A stretch of 64,000 bases of DNA from JAMXLO01 sp963719805 (GTDB taxonomy: Bacteria; Pseudomonadota; Alphaproteobacteria; Acetobacterales; Acetobacteraceae). A program made the position numbers and the translations under genes. Below, piece by piece: positions 9,539-19,116 of this stretch. A model generated the notes under the pieces. It saw only the letters and a list, made by a program, of their open reading frames with translations, was not told the origin of the DNA and did no database searches. The first letter of the stretch is position 1. Each line of letters starts with the position of its first letter. The stretch lies in the NCBI GenBank assembly GCA_963719805.1, contig CAVRDF010000008.1, forward strand, positions 1,054,001 through 1,118,000, written 5' to 3'.

Positions 9539-9917
9539 TCTTCTCAAGCTGGCTTTCGATGCAGAACTGCTGCGGATGCGTGCCATGGCGACGCGCCAGG
9601 GGCGCCGCGCAGTGTTTGGCGCTATCGCCGTGGTTTTCGCGCTGGCCGTCCTGGCGCTGGCGGAGATCGCCGGCTGGCAAGGGTTGCGGCTGCGCGTCGC
9701 AGCCATTCCGAGCACTCTCATTGTGCTTGGTATCAATCTTGTCATCGCTACCGTCTTTGGGCTGCTGGCAGCGCGCTCATCGCCTGGGCATGCCGAGCAC
9801 GAGGCATCGCGGGTGCGGCAACAAGCTTTGGATGCTGCACGGGGATCATTCTTCATCACCGCAGGCGTGCCGGCCGCAACCGCACTGCTCGGCTTCGGCC
9901 GCCGCCGACGATCGTAG
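9525..9917 (+). CDS. Holin-like/phage-holin-family membrane protein (copy 1)
   Basis: GTG 9525, preceded by GGGGG, gives a 130-residue protein: SINLLKLAFDAELLRMRA amphipathic start, then two hydrophobic segments (residues ~28-48 and ~60-78) and a charged tail ending in GRRRRS. It resembles small inner-membrane proteins often annotated as phage holin family or actinobacterial-type holin superfamily. It overlaps the DUF883-like gene by 14 bases. The paralog in copy 2 is split into 47890-47983 and 44839-45111. Confidence 0.65.
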   Translation: MRSINLLKLAFDAELLRMRAMATRQGRRAVFGAIAVVFALAVLALAEIAGWQGLRLRVAAIPSTLIVLGINLVIATVFGLLAARSSPGHAEHEASRVRQQALDAARGSFFITAGVPAATALLGFGRRRRS

Positions 9918-10204
9918 CTACGCCCTTTCAGACGATAATACTTAGATGGCGGAGTTCCCCATTTATGCGATGAACTGATTGGCGACCACGCGCTATGCAC
10001 CGTTCGTAGTGCCGGACCTACAACTCGATCACGCTTGCGTTGAAAGCAATCACCATCGGGAACCTGAAGGGTCGGCTCCGTTATGCTCAGGGGGTTGCGA
10101 AGGTGGCTCCTCCATTACGCAATCATCCTCTTTCATACCGATGCGGTCCGCCAAGCCCTTCGGTTGCATATATTGAACTGCGTGGCGTTGACCTTCGGGG
10201 GCAA
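9918..10204. other. Intergenic, upstream region of SDR gene
   Basis: No gene recognised. GGAAC at 10059 and CGTT further on resemble EcfG promoter half-sites but the spacer is 15 rather than 17 bases, so I do not call a promoter. Confidence 0.4.
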
Positions 10205-11068
10205 ATGAGCATGAGCGATTATCCCAAACCGCCATTCGCGAAGCAGCAACAGCCGGTGCCTGGCTGCACCGAAAAGATGGACCCAGTTCCGGATCATGGA
10301 GAGCGGTCCTACAAGGGTTCGGGGCGGCTGGCCGGCAAGAAGGCGGTCATCACTGGCGGGGACAGTGGTATTGGACGCGCCGTCGCCATTGCCTATGCGC
10401 GAGAGGGTGCGGACATCCTCATTTCCTATTTGAACGAACAGTCTGATGCCGACGAAACGAAGCGTTTGGTCGAAGCGGAAGGACGCAAAGCGATCCTCGT
10501 TTCCGGCGATATCCAGGGGGCCGCGCATTGCCGCGCCATTGTCGATCAGGCCGTGTCGGCATTGGGCGCTATCGATATTCTGGTTAACAACGCGGCCCAT
10601 CAGGCGACTTTCAAGGATATTCAGGACATTACGGACGAGGAATGGGAGCTGACCTTCCGCGTGAACATTCATGCGATGTTTTATCTGGTTAAGGCGGCAT
10701 TGCCGCATATGAAGCCCGGCAGTGCGATCATCAATACGGCGTCGATCAATTCCGATGCTCCCAACCCGACGCTTCTGGCATACGCGACGACGAAGGGCGC
10801 CATTCAGAATTTCACCGCCGGCTTGGCGCAGCTTCTGGCTCCCAAAGGTGTCCGAGCGAATGCCGTCGCACCGGGCCCGATCTGGACACCTTTGATACCA
10901 TCGACGATGGCTGAAGATGCAGTGGCCAATTTCGGTAAGCAAGTTCCCATGGAACGTCCAGGACAGCCCGCCGAACTTGCTACCGCGTTTGTTATGTTGG
11001 CTGATCCGCTGTCGAGTTACGTCTCGGGTGCCACCATTGCCGTCACGGGCGGCAAGCCGATATTGTGA
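10205..11068 (+). CDS. SDR family oxidoreductase (YghA/YdaD-like aldehyde reductase)
   Basis: A 287-residue short-chain dehydrogenase with the N-terminal extension typical of the YghA-like subgroup (PFAKQQQPVPG...MDPVPDHGE). The NAD(P)-binding motif is TGGDSGIG near residue 57, the conserved NNAA follows, and the catalytic triad is visible as Ser in NTASINS and Tyr/Lys in YATTKGA. Family members reduce aldehydes or are general stress proteins. The start at ATG 10205 follows a GGGGG purine run by three bases; ATG 10211 is an alternative. It is followed after about 15 bases by a small stress-like protein and is probably co-transcribed with it. Confidence 0.88.
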   Translation: MSMSDYPKPPFAKQQQPVPGCTEKMDPVPDHGERSYKGSGRLAGKKAVITGGDSGIGRAVAIAYAREGADILISYLNEQSDADETKRLVEAEGRKAILVSGDIQGAAHCRAIVDQAVSALGAIDILVNNAAHQATFKDIQDITDEEWELTFRVNIHAMFYLVKAALPHMKPGSAIINTASINSDAPNPTLLAYATTKGAIQNFTAGLAQLLAPKGVRANAVAPGPIWTPLIPSTMAEDAVANFGKQVPMERPGQPAELATAFVMLADPLSSYVSGATIAVTGGKPIL

Positions 11069-11083
11069 ATAAGGATGAAGCGT

Positions 11084-11341
11084 ATGACTGAGCCAGATAA
11101 CGACAAGGCAAAAGGCGCCCAGCCTCATGAGGTTGCCGCAGATCCAAAGTTGTCTCCGGAGAAGAAGGGAAAAGTCCTGGACAGCTTGGAGCTAGATGCT
11201 CGGCTATTGGACACCGCAACAGCCGAAGGCATGGGTGGCGGCGAACCGAGCAATCTGAAACAGGTCTTGGATGCCAAACAAAAAGTGGAGGGCGATCGCG
11301 CGGAACGTCCTCCAACCGGTCCCGATGCCGAACTTCCCTGA
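11084..11341 (+). CDS. Small acidic hydrophilic protein
   Basis: An 85-residue protein, rich in Glu, Asp, Lys and Gly, without hydrophobic segments, likely disordered. AAGGA at 11071-11075 lies eight bases before ATG 11084, so I prefer it to the longer reading from ATG 11075. Directly downstream of the SDR gene, it probably belongs to the same stress-related transcript. No domain recognised. Confidence 0.6.
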   Translation: MTEPDNDKAKGAQPHEVAADPKLSPEKKGKVLDSLELDARLLDTATAEGMGGGEPSNLKQVLDAKQKVEGDRAERPPTGPDAELP

Positions 11342-11691
11342 AAATGTGTGGAAACTGACGGAGACCCATGCATTTGATGAGACGGGACAGGGAGTACTCC
11401 CCCTTTTTGGTCCGGAGCCGATGGGGGTCGTTATAATCGATGAGAAACGAATAATGGCGATGGGTGCGACGGACGCACGGCGCTCCCCGGAGAGGTGCGG
11501 CGTACTTTCATAACCTACTCCGGTAATTACCCTTCGACGGCGCCAAGCTTGTGACCCAGGTCGATGGCGCATCAAACCCTGAGCTGTTGGCCGATCAGGT
11601 TCGACACGTCCGCTTTGACAGCGGTGTACGAATGACCGCCGTACCAGTCTCTCGACTGTTTGGGCGGAGCGGCGGCATCGAGCTAGTCTAG
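11327..11691 (+). pseudogene. Lipocalin-like domain protein, degraded
   Basis: The reading WKLTETHAFDETGQG then GPEPMGVVIIDEKRIMAM matches the start of lipocalin-like (PF13924-type) proteins. Continuation is in other frames: FITYSGNY near 11507-11530, then DGAKLVTQVDGASNPE and VRHVRFDSG from 11537. At least two frameshifts are needed, and the family's conserved ELVWER is interrupted by TAG in place of TGG at 11689. The start overlaps the end of the preceding small gene, so the original N terminus is also unclear. Confidence 0.7.
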
Positions 11692-12049
11692 GAGCGGTGT
11701 GGCTTGTTGCGGCTTTCGCTCCCGCCGCCGCCCCACGCAGCCACTGAGGGCGCAAGCAGTGCTTGTTACGCAGCATTGCCTTCATGGCAACCAGTTTGCG
11801 ATTGTGACGTGCGAGAGTTTCACGCTGCCTGGCAAGCTCAGCACTGATTTTGCGCCGGCAATCCATCAGCCGCGCGAACGGTGCGACCGCAGGCGCCCGA
11901 GGCTGGAAGCCCAACGCTGTGCAACAGCCAGGGTAGCGACCCAGACTTTTTGGAATTGATAACGGTGCGACGCACGAAACAGTGTCGCAACCTGCGAGCC
12001 GGCCTGAGTTTGTGCTTTCCGTCCAGCATGAGAGCGAAAGGAGTTCCGG
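11692..12049. other. Intergenic, no gene seen
   Basis: About 360 bases between the lipocalin remnant and the SMR gene. No riboswitch of the guanidine classes that often precede SMR genes is recognisable. The final bases hold the AAAGGAG ribosome-binding site of the SMR gene. Confidence 0.5.
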
Positions 12050-12370
12050 ATGGCTTGGGCCATGGTTGTTGCTGCCGGCCTATTGGAAATGGTGTGGTCC
12101 TATAGCGCCAAGCGCTCCGACGGGTTCACCCGGCTTGGATGGGCGGGACTAACTGTGATCGCATCGCTCGCCAGTTTTTTGCTGCTGGTGTTTTCGATGC
12201 GTCGCTTGCCGCTTGGCACAGCCTACGCCGTCTGGACGGGTATCGGGGCAACGGGGAGCTTTATGGTTGGAATTGCTGCCTTGGGCGAGTTAGCCAATCT
12301 ATGGCGGATCGCGAGCGCTGCACTGATTGTATTGGGCGTGTGCGGCCTACGTTTCACCAGCATTAAATAG
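12050..12370 (+). CDS. sugE: SMR family efflux protein, SugE/Gdx type
   Basis: A 106-residue four-helix inner-membrane protein of the small multidrug resistance family. The essential Glu is at position 13 in LLEMVWS, and the signature GTAYAVWTGIGATGS in helix 3 with GELAN after it is that of the SugE/Gdx branch, which exports guanidinium or quaternary ammonium cations, rather than EmrE. AAAGGAG ends six bases before ATG 12050. The protein works as a dual-topology dimer in the family; only one subunit gene is present here. Confidence 0.88.
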   Translation: MAWAMVVAAGLLEMVWSYSAKRSDGFTRLGWAGLTVIASLASFLLLVFSMRRLPLGTAYAVWTGIGATGSFMVGIAALGELANLWRIASAALIVLGVCGLRFTSIK

Positions 12371-12609
12371 TTCACAAGCGCGTACTCACTGCGGTGACGC
12401 CCTTAGACCCCAAATGAGGCCATTATCGCAGCAATAGCACTATCAAAAATGATCAACAGAAGGTGCCCTAAACCACCTCCCGACGTACGAACCACTGTAG
12501 TAAAAGCCGCCACCGCCAAACATTAGGAATGGGGCATGAACGGTGGGTATTCGCTTGAATAGACGATTGAGTATTTCTCCGCCGCATCACGTGGGAATCC
12601 CATTCCCCA

Positions 12610-12912
12610 AACCTTCCTTCTCCTCGCAGACGGCAAACCTATCGGAAACCGACGGCGCCCGCTGTTTGCCGAAGCTGCGCTCCGTGACATCGAGACACTC
12701 GTGAGACCCGAACGTTTGAGTTTCCATCATTCGCGGACTACTTCGAGCCGCTCGAGCAGGGCGACGGCCCATGGGGCGCGGAATATGTCGGACTACCCGT
12801 AGATGTTCGCAAGCTTATACGCGACGAGCGGTGCACGGAGATGGGTGGCGAAGGCGGTGGCCTGGTGAACGTGACGTTCGATATTCTCTTCTGCGCCGGA
12901 AGTAAGGATTGA
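12610..12912 (+). pseudogene. SAM-dependent methyltransferase, C-terminal remnant
   Basis: From about 12717 one frame reads FEFPSFADYFEPLEQG and then GPWGAEYVGLPVDVRKLIRDE, the pattern of the C-terminal cap of class I methyltransferases (F.SF.DYW.P...GP...YV..L). The preceding stretch LFAEAALRDIETLVRPER is in another frame, so a frameshift lies near 12715. No SAM-binding Gly-rich loop remains upstream. Confidence 0.5.
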
Positions 12913-13086
12913 TTACGCCCATCCCAAGCATGTGCTTCCAATGCCGTAGTTTCGCCCGCTTCTCTGCGCATCTCAACAGCACCGGAGTTCAGGCTTTTGA
13001 GGCGGCGGGACTGGATTTGCATTTCAGGCTACTCAGGGGCGTTCCTTTTATCAATTGCTGTTCTGCTTTACGAATTCATTTGAGGC

Positions 13087-13112
13087 GGGCCGCCTATTGA
13101 GGCGGCCCTTTT
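13087..13112 (+). terminator. Rho-independent terminator
   Basis: Perfect 8-bp stem GGGCCGCC/GGCGGCCC with loop TATTGA followed by four T residues. It probably once ended the methyltransferase transcript. Confidence 0.7.
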
Positions 13113-13219
13113 CATTTCACCGCCAGGTGACCGGCTCGCCGCGTTCCGGCCAGGATCCAGACACGATCCCGACACCGTTTCGGTCCGGTATCTGTCAGCC
13201 ACTTTCAGAGAGAATCTCC

Positions 13220-13378
13220 ATGCGCCCGATATACCTCCTTCCGCTAATATTCCTCGGCCTGACCGGCTGCGTTACAACGCATGAAGAGGCCCCGGCCAGA
13301 ACGACAGTCGTAACGCCGGCACCAGCGCCTGCGCCCGTCGTTATAGGTCGGCCGGCAGCCACCGTCATTACGCCGTAG
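13220..13378 (+). CDS. Small lipoprotein
   Basis: A 52-residue product with a short signal peptide and lipobox LTGC at residues 14-17, so lipidation at Cys17 is expected. The mature part is a Pro/Ala/Val-rich low-complexity tail. The start ATG 13220 lies after a weak GAGAGA run. Similar tiny proline-rich lipoproteins are common in this group; no function can be assigned. Confidence 0.6.
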   Translation: MRPIYLLPLIFLGLTGCVTTHEEAPARTTVVTPAPAPAPVVIGRPAATVITP

Positions 13379-13576
13379 AACAAGGTGCTGCGGAGGTTCA
13401 TGAGCGGGCCTCCGCAGATACCGCCCCGCTGCACCCCACTCATGGCTCTGCATCAACGCTTGTTGATACCCCGCCTTCGCACCACAACATCACGCCACAC
13501 GACGCGCAATCGTGATGCATCCTCAGGCAACAAAATAATCCCTGCGCATTCTCCTCGACGGACGGAGAAGGCGCGC

Positions 13577-13900
13577 ATGGAAAAGCGGGTGCTGCTAATC
13601 GAGCCATACAAAGGAACTTGGCTACGCCTTCGACGTGGCGAGAAGCGCGGGTGAAACGAACCTCGCGGCAGGCTCTTACCAGTGCGTTTTAATTAACGTT
13701 GATCAGACAGCGACCGCTGGCGCGAGCTAGGGGTAGAATTAGCTGAATATGCGGCAAGCCTGCATGTCCCGGTTGTCATGATCGCCGATCACGAACTCGA
13801 CGCAGCTTCCGTGTCGGCGAAGGGTTGGCAGCCTGTTCGAAAGCCATTCACTGTCGAGAAACTTAGCTCAGCGATTTCACAGGCGATTAGATCGACGTGA
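13577..13900 (+). pseudogene. Single receiver-domain response regulator, degraded
   Basis: The start MEKRVLLIEPY resembles the first strand of a CheY-like domain. The next part, GYAFDVARSAGE and then SYQCVLINVDQ, is in another frame, and the end, GVELAEYAASLHVPVVMIADHE followed by KGWQPVRKPFTVEKL, in a third. The KPF motif is the conserved Lys-Pro of receiver domains. Two frameshifts and stop codons at 13729-13737 mean no intact product. Confidence 0.65.
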
Positions 13901-14067
13901 AGGTCTTTCTCATGTCAGCGCACGGCGGGCGGTTCTGCCGAGGAAGTCACGACTATGTTTTACTCGCTGCCTCGAAAATTCCCCCAATCCTGGATCGGCT
14001 ACACCGACGCTAGCAGAGCGATGGACAGCATCGGGAGGCGCCCGCATAACGATTGGTACCGTCCTCG

Positions 14068-14890
14068 TCACATGCTGGTCAGCGCACGCCTGATCGCGTC
14101 CTTCTCAAGCATTTTCTCGACGCACGCAAATCCTAGCTCGCCATAAGCCTCGAAGCGTGCCTCATCAAAAAACTGATTGATGGTGCTATCGTCCGAAAAG
14201 TCCGGATTCGCTCCTTTGAATCCCAAAACGTCCAGGCGCAGTCCTTTGAAGATGGCAGGCTTGATGTAGAAGAGTTTTCCGGGCGAGCCATCCTGATATC
14301 GGATATCCGCTTCGACGAATGGGTCCGTGGCGAATTCCACGCCGACCGGGAAGCGGCCCCTTACTCGTAGGGGTATAAACGCCCGCAGCGGTGGATCGCG
14401 GAATGTTATCGTCGCATCGAAATCCGCCTCGACGCGGCTCATCAGGTTCTGAAGATCCTCAAAAGCAGTCTGCGGGTCAGCTCCCGCATCGCACGCGACA
14501 ATCGTCCGCACGCGCCGACGGAGCAGCTCATAACCCCCAGGTTCTCGAAATTGCCGCCGTCGGTAATCTCCACAAAACGTCCTGTCTGGGTTATGCGGTC
14601 TACCACGCCCCAGAAGCCGGGGTTGAAGTGGTTCGGCGCCGGAGTGCGTCGCTGGTAAGCGTGCTTGGTCGGGTTTGCGATCCAAATACCGAGCCGAATG
14701 TTAAGGAGCGCCATCAGGATAGCGAACAACGTGTTGCGCTGCGGACCCACACCGGAACTTGCCGCATCCGGGTTAACCGCTGCGCCCGAGGCCGCCATCG
14801 TCGTCGGCAAAGAAAGCTCGCTGAAGGCCTTGTTAAACGCTGTCTCGTGCCATCCTGCAGCGCCCCCACCGCAATATCTGGGCGAGAATA
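14068..14890 (-). pseudogene. Patatin-like phospholipase family protein, frameshifted
   Basis: Reading the minus strand from about 14890: GWHETAFNKAFSELSL then MAASGAAVNPDA, a small-residue stretch typical near the active site loop, followed by ITDGGNFENLGV, which carries the DG(G/A) of the Ser-Asp dyad. The continuation YELLRRRVRTIVACDAGADPQ is in a different frame, so a frameshift lies near 14530. The C-terminal part to 14068 is open. The N-terminal nucleophile region is missing or unrecognisable, so I call it broken. Confidence 0.65.
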
Positions 14891-15070
14891 CAAAGCTATC
14901 GCCACCTCTAATCCGCCAGCGGTCAAGAGCAACCGACTAAATAAGATCTGGCATCGGGTGCCCCGCGCCATGGCGCTGACATCCAAACAAAATGTTGGTT
15001 TGCTGAGAAGTTATGGATGAAACGATCATTCCTGCAGCCACAGCATCGAGAGAGACGAGAGGATTAATCC

Positions 15071-15328
15071 ATGGTGCGCCTAGCACTGACCAAGATTGGC
15101 GTCTTGACGGCCCAACCAATGGCATTTGTTGTGGTGTTTGGCTACCTGGGCGTTTGGCTGCTGTGCAATCGACAGAGCTTTGATTGGCAAGCCGCCGCAG
15201 CGGTGGCGACTCGGCTGATGACTTTGTTCATTCAGCGCGCGGAGCATAGAGACACCCAGGCGATCCATGCCAAGCTTGATGAACTGTTGCGGGTGGAGGG
15301 AATGCCCGGAACGAACTCTCCCGCTTAG
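15071..15328 (+). CDS. Small membrane protein related to low-affinity iron permease family
   Basis: An 85-residue protein: two hydrophobic stretches (residues ~17-33 and a weaker one near 45-57), then the motif HRDTQAIHAKLDELLRVEG. That motif matches the post-TM region of PF04120 low-affinity iron permease-like proteins, for example the neighbour at 50070-50581 (NRDTAAIQLKLDELIRA). The usual SDTWQLIINT stretch is replaced, so this is a divergent or shortened relative. GAGGA lies about ten bases before ATG 15071. Confidence 0.6.
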   Translation: MVRLALTKIGVLTAQPMAFVVVFGYLGVWLLCNRQSFDWQAAAAVATRLMTLFIQRAEHRDTQAIHAKLDELLRVEGMPGTNSPA

Positions 15329-15474
15329 ATGATGAGGAACCTGAGGTTATTGAGCGCGTTCGATCGCAGCAACGCGAGGACCGGCGGTAGCATGGGGGAG
15401 CCGATGATGTTAGGCCCTTACGAAGGAGGGGCCTGATCCTGTCTGACCGGACCAAGTGAGATCTCAACTCCTTC

Positions 15475-16813
15475 TCACTCGCGACGTGCCTCGCCGGCAT
15501 GATGGACGAGGGATTTGCGACCGTCAGCGATTGGCCGCCGTTTCGGTAGGCTGAACCAAAACAAAGCGGCTGCGGCAAGCCCGATGACGCCGCAACCTAC
15601 ATACGCCGCACCATAGCTCACATGTTCGGCTATAACTTCGCTGAGCAAACTACTGCTCGTTACGCCTAACGCCCGCAGCGTTGCCATGATGCCCTGTGCG
15701 AGATTGTAATGCCCGCTTCCGCGCGTCACATCCGCCAGCCAGATAGGCGTCAGTGCAGCGAATAAGCCTGTGCCGATGCCGCCGAATATCTGAAGCGCGA
15801 TGAGGTGGGGCGCGCTACTCAGCAGCGCGGTGACGACTGCCTGCACCGGCAGCATCGCGCAACCTGCCGCCATGAGCCAACGGTGGCCGAGCCTATCAGC
15901 ACGCTTCCCAACCAGGATTGATGCCGCCAGCATGCCCAGCTGTGATGCGACTATCAGCGCAGAGGTCAGAACCAGGCCGTCAGCTTGGTTGTCGGCACCG
16001 AGTTTTTGGCCCACCAACGTGAGCAGTGGCGCATCCGCCAGTTCATAGAGAAAGCTGCACGCGCCAAATACCAGCAACGAGCGACTTCGCAGCAGTGTCA
16101 TCCAACCTTGCGGCCCCTCATCGCGGTTCTCTCCGGCTTCCAGTCCGCGCGCGCGCCGAAGGTTTACTTTATTATAGGGGATCGTCATCGCTGCGAACGC
16201 GGTGAGTGCGGCAATGAGCGGCACCTGCAGGAAAACCGCCTCAGCACTGACAAGATAAGCGAGCAATCCGGATACGACCGCAACCACGAGGTTCCCGGCT
16301 CGTGACCACGCTGCGTTCCTGCCCATACGCGCGGTCAAGACCTCTCGCGCACACAGACCAACTGTGAGCGCCGCTACTGCCGGCTCGAAGACACCGCTGG
16401 CAACCTGCATGGCACCGTTCGCTAATCAGTACTGGCCAGAAACGCGGCGCCCAAGCGATGATCGGAGCACCAGCGGCCAGGACCAGGAGAGCCCAGAGCA
16501 ATGCGCCTCGCTTGCGGTTGGTCCGATCAAGCCATGCACCAATTGGCGTTTGCGCTGCTAGGCCGAGCCAGCCGCCAACCGTAGTGACCAGTCCGACCGC
16601 CGTCGGATTCCAGCCTTGTTGCGAGACCAAGTAGACAACAACATACGGACCGAGACCACCGCGCACGTCAGCCACGAGGAAGTTCAGCCAGTCCAGTGAA
16701 GGAGCATGCAAGCGGTGGGGCGTCCAATGCTCGCGCACGTGCGCGCCGCCCCGGCGCATCTCATCGGCGAAGCAACTCCATCTTTTCCGCGAGGACAGCT
16801 CAGTGGCAGTCAT
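15475..16813 (-). pseudogene. MFS transporter with one frameshift
   Basis: Two overlapping frames together give a full-length ~430-residue major facilitator. The N-terminal half (from ATG 16813) reads helices 1-4 with the GAWLDRTNRKRGAL loop that corresponds to the MFS loop 2-3 signature; the C-terminal half (GVFEPAVAALTVGLC onward to 15475) has the remaining helices and a second-half loop GKRADRLGHRW. The switch occurs around 16405-16420, where one base is missing. The remainder is well preserved, so this could be a recent mutation or an assembly error. Confidence 0.75.
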
Positions 16814-17434
16814 CTGGTAGTCGCGTCGGGTGAGACCACTGCGTGGCTACTGATCCCGACCACCCAGGGATCTTCAATTGCTGGGCTTGCCGCTTAATCG
16901 ATTTCAACCCCTGCGACAGAGCAAAATCAGTCATCACTGCTCGTTGTTTCCAGCATCAAGCCGATAACCCTGCGTCCTAACTAGCGGCAGGGTTGCGGCT
17001 CCAAAATGTCCTCTTAGAGGCAGCATGCGGATTCTCGTTGCTGCTCTCGCACTCATACAATTCAAATCCGCCATCGTTCATAGCAACCGAATACCATAAC
17101 CCAAGCCCAGGGGCTTCCCAAACCGGCTAAATGGGTTGGCCAGGTTTTACGATAGCGTGAGAGGAGACCAGCATATCCTGCTCCGCTCTCTTCGATAGCG
17201 AGCCGCCCGTTCAAATGTATTGATGCACAACCGGGCTGTTGTGAACGCTAGACAAGAAAGGGGGGAGCGTAAGCCGCCATTAGCCCCGCGTGCCAGTGTC
17301 CGGCGAGGATAACCATTCGTCTTTCTTAATGTGCCACAAGCGCGGTACGGCATTGGTCTTTCGACGGGCAGCAAATCCCTTAACGAGGAAGGAAACAGCA
17401 GCAACGACAACCAAACCAAGTAACGTACAACCTC
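16814..17434. other. Gene-free stretch
   Basis: About 620 bases in which I see no credible coding sequence, RNA gene or repeat; short ORFs on both strands are Arg/Ser/Cys-rich noise. Confidence 0.55.
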
Positions 17435-17845
17435 TCATGGAGACATTTGGCTGCGATTACACCGCGGCGACCGCGCCTCCCTCGCCGGACCGATATCTAT
17501 GGAAATCATCAGCGGGCAGACGCAGATTTTAGACAACAAACATTTACGTTGCCATGCTCCCTCTGGAGCGGCGATCATGCCGCCGCTCCAGAGGACTGCA
17601 CTAGCGACGGCAGAACTCGTGACCACTCCAATCCCGAACGCAGTGAACTTAAGCCAAGCATTCTTCTGATACTCGTCTCCCCGGAAGGTATCGCGGCTCT
17701 GCCAATCATAGTGCTCGGAACGCTCTTGCCAGTATGGGGTCGGCCCAGTGGTGATCGTCACCTGGGCGGCGACGGCGGGCATCGTGAGCGCGCTCACGGC
17801 GATGCAGGCGGCCAGAACTACTTTCACAGCAATATCCTCCAACAA
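17435..17845 (-). CDS. Putative exported protein, possibly with a disturbed C terminus
   Basis: The N terminus has a classic signal peptide (VKVVLAACIAVSALTMPAVAAQ, cleavage after AVAA around residue 27), followed by VTITTGPTPYWQER, a pattern seen in small periplasmic proteins of this group. A hydrophobic stretch follows (FGIGVVTSSAVASAVLW). The last ~40 residues look unrelated, and a perfect 14-bp hairpin lies within the ORF at 17560-17594, so the original end may have been near there. Confidence 0.4.
   Translation of the reverse strand: MLEDIAVKVVLAACIAVSALTMPAVAAQVTITTGPTPYWQERSEHYDWQSRDTFRGDEYQKNAWLKFTAFGIGVVTSSAVASAVLWSGGMIAAPEGAWQRKCLLSKICVCPLMISIDIGPAREARSPRCNRSQMSP
17560..17594. repeat. 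Perfect 14-bp inverted repeat
   Basis: CCTCTGGAGCGGCG (17560-17573) and its exact reverse complement (17581-17594) flank the 7-base loop ATCATGC. There is no T-run on either side, so a standard terminator is not obvious. Confidence 0.7.
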
Positions 17846-18457
17846 ATTGCGTCTCTTGCGAACGCGAGACGCTTGGACTGGTTCGGCTAGCTTTATTCAA
17901 AATGATGACATGCGGCGGCGGGGAGTGTCAGCATCTCCTTCGGATCGCATTACCGTCTGTTTAGTAAATCCCAGAAGCGATGCGCAGTATCGGTAGAGAA
18001 GAATTTGGTCACGCAACTGTAGCGAGCAGTGCGGCTACTCGACTCGTGTTTGACATATTCACTCGCAGCCGAAAGCTACGCTGCGCGATTGTAACTTGCT
18101 CAGCGATCGGAGATTTGAGGAGGCTTGAACCGATTGCTTCGAGGTGCCGCATGTGCCGAGCGCGATGTGCAATTCCGCGATATATTCCTTGGTCGCATTG
18201 CAATCTAGCCTGCCAATCGAGGGAGCATTTTGGCCATCGTCGTGGAGGGTCGGCTTATCGCTTCGTCGATGGGATTAATTTGCGACTTAATACACTTTGT
18301 GCGATTTCAACAGCGTCGAGACACTACTCTATTCGATGATGGGCAGCCAACTCGTCACGCGGTTAGCATAGGTCGGGTTCCCACGGCTGCGTTGGATCCC
18401 CAGCGATCAAACGGGCCATCACCCGGCGTGTAATATCGGTAGTGCTGTGTCAACCCG
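17846..18457. other. Gene-free stretch
   Basis: About 610 bases with lower GC than the surroundings and no credible gene. A TTG-started ORF at 18230-18433 has a possible GGGAG site but no recognisable protein features. Confidence 0.5.
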
Positions 18458-18730
18458 TCACCACTCTACGACGCTGATGCTGTTATAGAGGGACCCGCTA
18501 ATCAGCCTTTTACTGACCACCGTATAAATTAGCAGCCCCTTCTCCAGGTCCATTGAGCAATGAACCTGGAAGGTTTCAACAGAGATGCTGAAGCAAATCC
18601 GATTACGACGGGCTTCGGCATCTTCGGCAGAATGTCGATCGAGCAAACCGCTAGGCATGCAATTTAGAATGGCTGGGATCTTCCGCGACGCCGATGGCAC
18701 CTTAAATCCGCCCAACTCGGCACGCGACAT
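18458..18730 (-). CDS. Possible hypothetical protein
   Basis: A 90-residue ORF from ATG 18730. The middle (RNRICFSISVETFQVHCSMDLEKGLLIYTVVSKRL) has alternating strand-like hydrophobicity that is unlike antisense noise, but there is no recognised domain, no clear operon partner and no strong ribosome-binding site. Could be a remnant. Confidence 0.3.
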   Translation of the reverse strand: MSRAELGGFKVPSASRKIPAILNCMPSGLLDRHSAEDAEARRNRICFSISVETFQVHCSMDLEKGLLIYTVVSKRLISGSLYNSISVVEW

Positions 18731-19116
18731 GTTTCGTCTCCTCTGCGCGAACAGCGGACAATGGAACAGCCGGCATTCGCAGATTGAGCAACGGCTTCAT
18801 CAGTCAGCGGCACCTACGCGCTTGCACGGCCGCGGCCACGACCTCCGTTGGCACCGACCTAAAGCCACGGATAATGCCACCCACTTGACTGCTGCTTATC
18901 ATCCGAACTATCGGCGTCCCGATCGCCGCCTCTGCCAGAGGAATGGTCGCGAACTGGGCGATCCGGACGTGCAAACAATTGCAGTGATCTCCACGCCCCT
19001 GTCAATTGAAGCGAGGATCTGAAATTCTCGGCTTGCGAGGAATCAGATTCGCAGCGAGATTACTAACGGTCGCTACTGTTGCTTGTTTCTGGTTACTGAA
19101 TTTATAGGAGTTTTTC
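18731..19116. other. Intergenic, no gene seen
   Basis: About 385 bases upstream of the hypothetical gene at 19117. The last 30 bases before it carry TAGGAG, usable as its ribosome-binding site. Confidence 0.5.

Noticed and set aside
10059..10083. EcfG promoter upstream of the SDR gene
   Set aside because: GGAAC and CGTT are separated by 15 bases instead of about 17, and lie more than 120 bases from the start codon.
10133..11128. Minus-strand 331-residue ORF
   Set aside because: It is antisense to the SDR gene, which has all catalytic motifs; the minus product has no family features.
11960..12049. Guanidine riboswitch upstream of the SugE-type gene
   Set aside because: Neither the ykkC core nor paired ACGR loops of the mini-ykkC class are visible; a GTGC/GCAC hairpin near 11965 does not fit.
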